Source: Heracleum sosnowskyi (taxonomy: Eukaryota > Streptophyta > Magnoliopsida > Apiales > Apiaceae). Taken from it: DNA of 64,000 nt. Shown here piece by piece: positions 57,345 to 64,000 of this stretch. How positions within the stretch are numbered: the stretch's first letter is position 1; the number at the start of each line of letters is the position of its first letter. A program made the translations under genes and the position numbers. The notes below the pieces were generated by a model, which was not told the DNA's origin, did not search any database, and was given only the letters and a program-made list of their open reading frames with translations. The stretch spans positions 64,739,064 to 64,803,063 of the forward strand of contig CM061242.1 in NCBI GenBank assembly GCA_030848705.1, in the 5' to 3' direction.

Positions 57345-60110
57345 ATGTCGAGTGCGACCTCATCCATGTCTTCCAATTCGCTTGATAAGACACCTAGCCC
57401 GACTCATTCTTCTGCTACTCCCTCTCCCTTAAATCAATATCCTCTTGAGCTTAGAGGTTCCAAGGAGTTCCAGCATGAATTAACATCTATTTCGGGTCGT
57501 TTAAGCCAGCCTATCTCTCCCAACTCAACCATTACTCCAGAAGGGGCGGTCAACATCGCAAGGGTAGAGAGTGTGATGCGAGCTAGCGGTTCCAGCTCGT
57601 TGGGACTTCAACTCGATCCCAACTCCGCTCCTGAACATTACACTAGGGAAAAAGATCTTTATTCACGGAGAAACAAGAAAACAGGACCAAGTGTCTCCAG
57701 CTCGTTTGATCTTGATGATCTTTTCAATCGTCCATTACCACCTATGAGCGAAGAGGAGGCCAATGCTTATATAAATCAGCTGCGTCGGGAAAGAGAGGCG
57801 AGGCTTCACCTCGCACCAGCTTCCGCCCATCTTCCTATTGAAATCTCAGAGTCATCTACATATAGTTCTCTAGGGAGCGCATTCTATGCAAAAAACAAAG
57901 GAAAAGCTGTGGCTCGCATCGCATCGCCTCAAGATGAATTCGAACAAAATGATGAGGACGAGGACACTAGTTCACATTGGTCATATGACAATCCTGCTAG
58001 CGAGGAAGTGGCAGATGTATCCAAAGAGGTGGACTTCTGTAATTATACCTATGTCCCCGAACTGTCTCTTGTTCCATATGAACCCATCCAACAGCCCGAG
58101 CTCGAAGGAGTGGTTTTTCTCAAAAAACACATAATTCCTGATGGCGACGAGAGCTCATCTTTCTTTCATGAGGATGGGAAGATTTTAGCTTGTCGAGATA
58201 TGTCCACCTCGTTGACTGAGGATTCCTTCCACGACCTCGTGGAGCAGTTCAGGCCAGAGGGTCGTATAATCCCGTCCGCACCGCATATGAGGTGTTATCA
58301 TTTTAATCATCCAGAAAATGGAGGACGGGCGCCTCGCATGGTCCTTTCATCTTTCCTGTTAAATTTGGGTATTTCTGCACCCCTCCATCCTTTCATTCAA
58401 GAAATCTTGGAGTATTATGGGCTCGCACCGTTACAAATCAATCCTAACGGCTACAGGTCTGCCATCGCTTTGTATATTCTCTACAAAAAACAAGGCTACC
58501 CTACTCTCACCGCCAGACAACTTGGGTACTTCTTAAATTTGAAGCACTCAGCCGAGTTCGGCTACTTCTACCTTTCTGCCTGGCCTTACTACAATAAGAA
58601 AAAGTTAATCTTTGGGGGCCCAAGCAACTCAGGCAAATGGAAAGACCCTTTCTTCTATGTTCACGAAATTCCCCGAGTCCAAACTCATTTCTACTATGAT
58701 CCTGGTAAGTATTTCATTTGAGCTCGCATCGTTTCTTTGTCACCTCGCATCGCTCTTTGAGCTCGTATCGTTTCTTTGTCACCTCACATCGCTCTTTGAG
58801 CTCGCATCGTGCTTATAATTTATTTCTATTCATTCAGAACCTCCCGTGAGAACGTCTTTACAAGGTCAAGAGAAGTTAAACGCTGATAATCTCTTAAAGA
58901 TTCCTGTCTCAGAACGGAATATTAGAAAATTGATTACTACTGCCAATCTCGTCGAGTATGGCTTCTTGAAAGAAGGGACTAGGTTGACTCCTAGCAAGAA
59001 ATCTAGGAGGAAAAGAAAAGGTAAGTTTCATTCGATGCGAGCCCTCAGCTCGCATCGTTACTTTACTTTGGCACCCTTATTTATTGTGTATTAGCTAACT
59101 CTTTTGTCTTTATTTCAGAAATGGTAATTTCTCCTCCTCCATTTTTAGACGAGCCAGAGGTTCAGGCTCGTACTATTCCTTCTGCCAGCCAAATCGGCTC
59201 GCAAGCTGTGGGCTTGAATAAGGTTATTTGTACAAAAGAGATCCCTCCCCAAAAAACAACTCTCACAGAATATTTGGCTACTGGTGGGGGGTCTCCTCAA
59301 AAGAGAAAAACAAGGCAAACCAAAGAGGCCCCTCCTGAAGCTGATGCATCGAAGCGAGCTCGCAAGGAGTTGCCTCCTAATCCTCAAGGAAATGTTGTGG
59401 CCAGTACTTTGGTTCGACTCGGAGTCCCACACATTTCCGAGAGTGACTTAAGGGCATGGACCTCGGGCTCGTTCGAGGCGAACAATGATGCCCTCACCAA
59501 GGCCACAACTGAGGTGTTTGTAAGGCAAATCAGCAGAAACAGGGAGCTTCGTTCAATGGGTCAAGCTTCTACCCGTCTCGACAAGGATAACAGAATCCTG
59601 AAGAACAAGCTGGACGAGGCGAGGAAGGCCAACGTGGCATTGGTTGAGGAGTCCAAGCAAAGCATCCTCGATGCGACCACAAGCCTTGAGAAGGATTTGC
59701 GCGAGTCTAAAGCACTTGTGGAAAAAATGAAGGAGGAACATTCCAATGCTCTAACTGATGCCACCTCTGAGATCAAATCTCTGAAAACCCAAGTTGCTGA
59801 GGTCGAAGCTAAGATGGCTGCCCAGGGTATTGAATTCGAGGCTAAATTCTCAATGTTAGAGGCGAGCCGGGCTGAAGAGGTCAGGGACGCGAAGGCCCTA
59901 GGATCCAAAAATTTCATGAAGAGCTTCATGGCGAAGGTCCCTGAGTTCGATTGGAGTCCTCTAGGTGCTGCCACTGTCAACTATGCTGAGAAGCTTCGTA
60001 AGGAGATGGAGGAGGAGGCTATAGAGAGGGCTCGCATCGCAGATGAGGCCCAGTTTGTCCCAGAATCTCAGCTCGCTCCTGAAGCCCATGAAGAGACTCC
60101 CCAGGCTTGA
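57345..60110 (+). CDS. Antisense additional ORF of Tat2: gypsy-type transposase-domain protein, spliced, intact
   Basis: Exons 57345-58704, 58838-59020 and 59119-60110 join in frame to 844 codons. Both introns (58705-58837, 59021-59118) have GTAAGT donors and CAG acceptors and split the Glu codons in phase 1. Residues 1-290 are Ser/Pro- and acid-rich. About 300-450 resemble the plant 'putative gypsy-type transposase' domain (PF04195-like: 'LHPFIQEILEYYGLAPLQIN', GYFYLS, WKDPFFYV). A basic patch KKSRRKRK near 506-514 looks like a nuclear signal. About 655-775 form a heptad-rich coiled coil, followed by 'VPEFDWSPLG'. The domain name does not prove transposase activity, and no catalytic triad is visible. 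The gene runs opposite to pol, between integrase and 3' LTR. Antisense extra ORFs are known at this place in Tat-lineage elements such as Grande. It is fully open although pol is dead. Domain assignment is from memory. Confidence 0.82.
58720..58812 (+). repeat. 40-bp tandem repeat inside the second intron
   Basis: Units start at 58720, 58760 and 58800 (the last partial). Each contains 'gagctcgcatcg' and 'cacctcgcatcgc', the same word as in the Tat2 LTR hairpin. It fills most of the 133-bp intron. Confidence 0.85.
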
Positions 60111-60827
60111 ATTTATTTAGCTACTTTCTTTGGGGATGCGGGCACCCCATTTGCCTCGCAAGTTGTAAACATTTGGTAACCTTGGTCTAATAACACTTAA
60201 AATTTTATTAAGTATTTTGTGCTCATGATTCTATGTGTCTGCATTTCTTTATATAGTAATTATTGTTTAAGTTTTTCATAACTCTCACCAGGCTCACCTC
60301 GCACGGGACTACTTCGCCCATGGTTCCTGTTCGCACAAAGTTCCACCTCGCACAGAGTCTAGTCCCACCTCGCACAGAGTTTCACTTCGCACAAAGCCTC
60401 CACTTCGTACGAAGTTTAGTCCCACCTCGCACAGATTTTCACTTCGCACAAAGTCTCCACTTCGTACGAAGTTTCCTCCTCGCACAAAGTTTAAGTTCAA
60501 ATTTTTGTTTTATTTCCCAACTTTCCTGAGCTCGTTTCTAGAGAGGGCTCGCCTCGCACAAACTCTTTTTTCATAATTGATGGGCCGAGGCCCAATCCAA
60601 TGTACTTATGACAACATAAATGATAATAAGGAGAAAGTAAAATTTACTTAATGCATGACAACATACAATAAACTTTAAATTTATTTAGATAACAAAACGT
60701 CCACCTTCTTAGATAATAACAGACTTAGACTTATTACACTGTATGTCACAGGGAGGTGTCTATATGACGCTACCCCCCGAGACTTAGGATAAATATCAAT
60801 GCATGCTAAGTCTTGAATAGATAGAAA
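60111..60827. other. Convergent non-coding spacer between antisense gene and pol
   Basis: About 720 bp where the plus-strand gene and minus-strand pol face each other. At 60296-60495 it has irregular tandem copies of 'cacctcgcacagagt' / 'cacttcgcacaaagt' type. The frames at 60263-60529 (plus) and 60309-60500 (minus) only translate this repeat. The rest is A+T-rich and presumably holds the 3' end of the plus-strand transcript. Confidence 0.65.
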
Positions 60828-63800
60828 CTACTGATAATATCTCCTCAAGTGCTCAGAATTCCATGCCCTTGGTATGAGCTTTCCCCGTATGTCATTGAGA
60901 TGATAAGTTCCCTCCCATAGAACTGATTTAATCTGATATGGGCCTTCCCAATTTGCACCAAACACTCCATGATTAACTACCTTGGTGTTAGGCATGACTC
61001 GACGGTGAACCAAGTCCCCTACCCGGAAAGGTCGGGCTCTCACCTTGCGGTTATAATGCCTGGCAGTTCTCTGGTGATATGCTAGCAGCCTTGTTTGGGA
61101 GTCAACCCGTATTTCTTCAATCATGTCCAAGTAAAGACGATGATTCTTCTCACTATTCTCTGGGTCATAATGAGCTCTCCTAAAAGATCCAGCTCCCACC
61201 TCCATCGGGACCATAGCCTCACATCCATACACCAAGGAGAAAGGGGTCTCACCCGTTGTGGTTCGGGGAGTGGTGTTATAAGACCATAAGACTTGTGGAA
61301 GTTCCTCCGGCCAATTTCCCTTAGCATCCTCTAGCTTTGCCTTCAGTGTGTGCTTGAGAATTTTGTTGATTGCCTCAGTCTGACCATTCGTCTGTGGATG
61401 GCTCACTACACTAAAACTCTTCAGAATCCCAACCGATCACAAAATTCTCTCATCTCCTTACTGTCAAACTGTTTACCATTATCCAAGATCAACTTGTAGG
61501 GTATTCCAAATCGACAAACAATAGCCCGATACACAAAATCAATGAGCTTCTTTGCAGTTATTGTGGCTAAGGGCTCAGCCTCTGCCCACTTAGTGAAATA
61601 ATCCACCGCGACCACAACATACTTCACACTACCTTTAGCCTTAGGTAGTTCTCCAATCAAATCTATCCCCCAAATGGCAAAGGGCCAAGGGCTCATGAGT
61701 GAGGTTAATGGTGCCACCGGGCTATTGTGAAAATGTGCATACCTTTGGCACTTGTCACAAGCTCTAGCAAACTCGGAAGCATCTTTTTTGAGAGTTGGCC
61801 AGTAATATCCTTGACGAAGTATCTTTTGTGCCAATGAGCTACCCCCTGAGTGATTTCCACAAATACCTTCATGGACTTCCCTTAGTATATAGTTGCACTC
61901 TTCTCCATCAACACACTTGAGTAGGGGCACATTGAAGCCTCTCCTATATAAGCCTCCATCATATATTGCATACCTGGCAGCCATATATCGCACCCATTGT
62001 GCTTCATTCTTATCCCCTGGTAAAGCCCCATTTTTTATGTAAGCCAAGAGTGGAGTCATCCATGTTGCCCCATCTTCCACCACCATAAGCTCTACCTCTG
62101 GCACGCTAGGCCTCCTCTGTATTTCCAAGGGCGTTGACCCTAACAGAGTGGTCTCATGACGTGAACCGAACTTTGCAAGTTCGTCTGCCATCTCGTTCTG
62201 GCCCTGAGGGATGAGCTCCAAGTTCACCTCATTAAATAACTTGATCAACCTTTCCGCGCAGCGCATATACAACTCCATTCTAGGTCCCCGTGCTTGATAC
62301 CCTCCGTTTATCTGGTATACCACTATCATGGAATCACTAAAAGCGTTAAGGTTTTCCACCTTTAGTTCCAATGCCAACTTGAATCCGTTGATCAAGGCCT
62401 CATACTCAGCATCATTGTTTCTTGCATAAAAAGTGAAGTGAACAGCCCTCTTCACCCTACATCCTTCTGGGCTTACTAACTCAAATCCGGCTCCAGCTCC
62501 ATCTCCATTGGATGCCCCATCCACATACAAGCTCCACCATGGGGCACTATTCTGACTTTCCTCTGCTGATATTTCTGAAAAAAATTGCAACGCCCTAGAG
62601 TCCTCTTTTGTTTGTGGTGAGAACTCTAACATAAAGTCTGCTAGGGCTTGTCCTTTAACCGCAACCCAAGGCTTATATTCCACATCGAACTGTCCCAGCT
62701 CTACAGCCCACTTCAACATTCTTCCTGAAGTTTCTGGTTTATGCAACACTTGTCTAAGTGGATAAGCTGTCCTCACCTCAACTTTATGAGCCTGAAAATA
62801 AGGACGGAGCTTCCGTGAAGCGAGGATCAAAGCATACACCAGTTTTTCCATGTTCAAGTATCGAGTTTCTGCACCCACCAGCCTTTTGCTCACATAATAA
62901 ATCGGGAGCTGAACTCCGCCTTCCTCTCGAATTAGCACCACACTTACCGCATACTCCGACACGGCCAAATAAAGCACTAGTACCTCCCCTTGCTGCGGGT
63001 TAGACAATAAAGGTGGTGTGCTCAAATGTCTCTTGATATTTTGAAAGGCCTCTTCACATTCCTCTGTCCATTGAAAATTCTTGCCCACCTTTTTAATGGC
63101 CTTAAAGAACTCTTGGCACTTGTCAGAAGATTTTGAGACAAATCTGTTCAACGCCGCAATTCTCCCTGTGAGACTCTACACATCCCTCACCTTGCGAGGT
63201 GATCTCATCTCCATTAGAGCCTTGATCTTGGCCGGGTTAGCTTCGATTCCTCGATGGTTGACAATAAACCCCAGGAATTTTTCCGACTCCACCCCAAACA
63301 CACATTTTTGGGGGTTGAGCTTCATTCTATAGATGCGTAAGATAGTGAACATTTCTGCCAAATACTGGATGTGGTCCTTGGCCTCCTTTGATTTTACAAG
63401 CATGTCATCAACATACATTTCCATTGTTTTCCCGATATGATCTTTAAACATCTTATTTACCAATCTCTGATAAGTTGCTCCAGCATTGACTAACCCGAAA
63501 GGCATCCCAATATAACAGTATAGGCCTCGATCAGTGATGAACGAAGTGTGTTCTTGATCTGGCCCATACATAGGAATTTGATTATAGCCTTAGTAGGCGT
63601 CCATGAAGCTTAACAATGTGTGTCCTGCAGTGGCATCTACAAGCTGATCGATACGAGGAAGTGGGAAGCTATCTTTTGGACAAGCTTTGTTCAAGTCGGT
63701 GAAGTCAACGCAGGTTCTTCACTTCCCATTTGGCTTCTTCACCAGCACAGGATTAGCCAACCAAGTCGGGTAGAATGACTCCTTGATGAGCCCGACTTCC

Positions 63801-64000
63801 ATCAATCTGTCCACCTCTTCTCTAAGGGCCTCCACCCTCTCTCCACTAATAGGTCTTCTCTTCTGCCTTGTTCCCTTCTTGCTGGGATCTAAGTTCAGCC
63901 TGTGGCACATCACTTCTGGGTCGATCCCTATCATGTCAGCGTGAGACCATGCAAACACATCCAGGTTCTCCTTAAGGAATGAGACGAGGTCGTTCCTCAT
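60828..64000 (-). pseudogene. Tat2 pol: RT, RNase H, integrase; three stops and one frameshift
   Basis: The reverse transcriptase (64000 to about 63000) has catalytic YVDD in 'MYVDDMLVKS' near 63400, then 'PLTGR'-type and RNase H sequence. A second RNase H has 'WWSLYVDGASNGDGAGAGF', NDAEYEAL and DSMIVVYQ. The integrase zinc finger is H...H (REVHEGICGNHSGG) and C..C (CDKC). The core has D in 'WGIDLIGELP' and D in 'LILDNGKQFD', and E in 'HPQTNGQTEAINK' after a frameshift near 61410. The C-terminal part ends at 60828. In-frame stops are TGA 63719-63721 (from Trp), TAA 63590-63592 (Ser expected) and TAG 63176-63178 (Gln expected). Dual RNase H supports the Tat lineage. The 5' part of the element lies beyond the window. 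Confidence 0.9.

Noticed and set aside
60263..60529. Two overlapping frames with repeated peptides
   Set aside because: They translate the CTCGCACA-type tandem repeat in a non-coding spacer; the pattern is the same on either strand.

Overview
The window is plant nuclear DNA made almost entirely of nested transposable elements. I found no host gene, rRNA or tRNA gene. Evidence for a plant is the mix of families: a Ty1/copia element of SIRE/Maximus type, Ty3/gypsy elements of Tat and Tekay/Del type, LTR elements primed by initiator tRNA-Met (TGGTATCAGAGC), Helitrons with 5' TC and hairpin-CTRR 3' ends, and Stowaway-type MITEs. The A+T-rich background suits a repeat-rich eudicot; the species cannot be told from the sequence.

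Layout. (1) 1-1113 and 20887-30311: head-to-tail, non-autonomous Helitrons. (2) 1114-20886: a complete minus-strand SIRE-type copia element inserted in one of these Helitrons, with 5-bp target duplication TAGGT. It has gag, pol and a very long extra ORF (aORF) after pol. Two solo LTRs sit in the aORF: a 4.8-kb gypsy LTR (3599-8391, duplication GCTGC) and a 1.0-kb copia LTR (11517-12559, duplication CTCTA). (3) 30312-34829: a decayed minus-strand Tat gypsy element (Tat1), cut by a plus-strand Tekay-like element. (4) 34830-50122: that Tekay-like element, with 5' LTR 34830-38605 and truncated 3' LTR 47425-50122. Its inside is replaced by an inverted Tekay-like LTR (39790-43051), a Helitron piece, a minus-strand copia LTR with leader (43511-46473) and an unassigned piece (46474-47424). 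(5) 50123-55728: a second Helitron block, paralogous to the first but in another order. (6) 55729-64000: a second minus-strand Tat element (Tat2), whose pol has three nonsense codons and one frameshift.

The most interesting gene is in Tat2. Between integrase and the 3' LTR, on the opposite strand from pol, lies an intact gene with introns (CDS 57345-60110, 844 codons over three coding exons). It has a TATA box and G-box upstream, a leader intron, a domain resembling the 'putative gypsy-type transposase' family, a basic nuclear-signal-like patch and a C-terminal coiled coil. It is open throughout while the surrounding pol is dead.

A second pattern runs across unrelated elements. Four elements carry their own short palindromic motif, repeated in LTRs, leaders, introns or spacers: CTATG-CGA-CATAG in the SIRE LTR, GGATAAG-T-CTTATCC in the Tat1 LTR, three 25-nt hairpins with GTAACGCATT-type arms in the copia leader, and CGATGCGAGC/GCTCGCATCG hairpins in Tat2. 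In the SIRE element, motifs in the LTR and in the pol-aORF spacer are complementary in the transcript.
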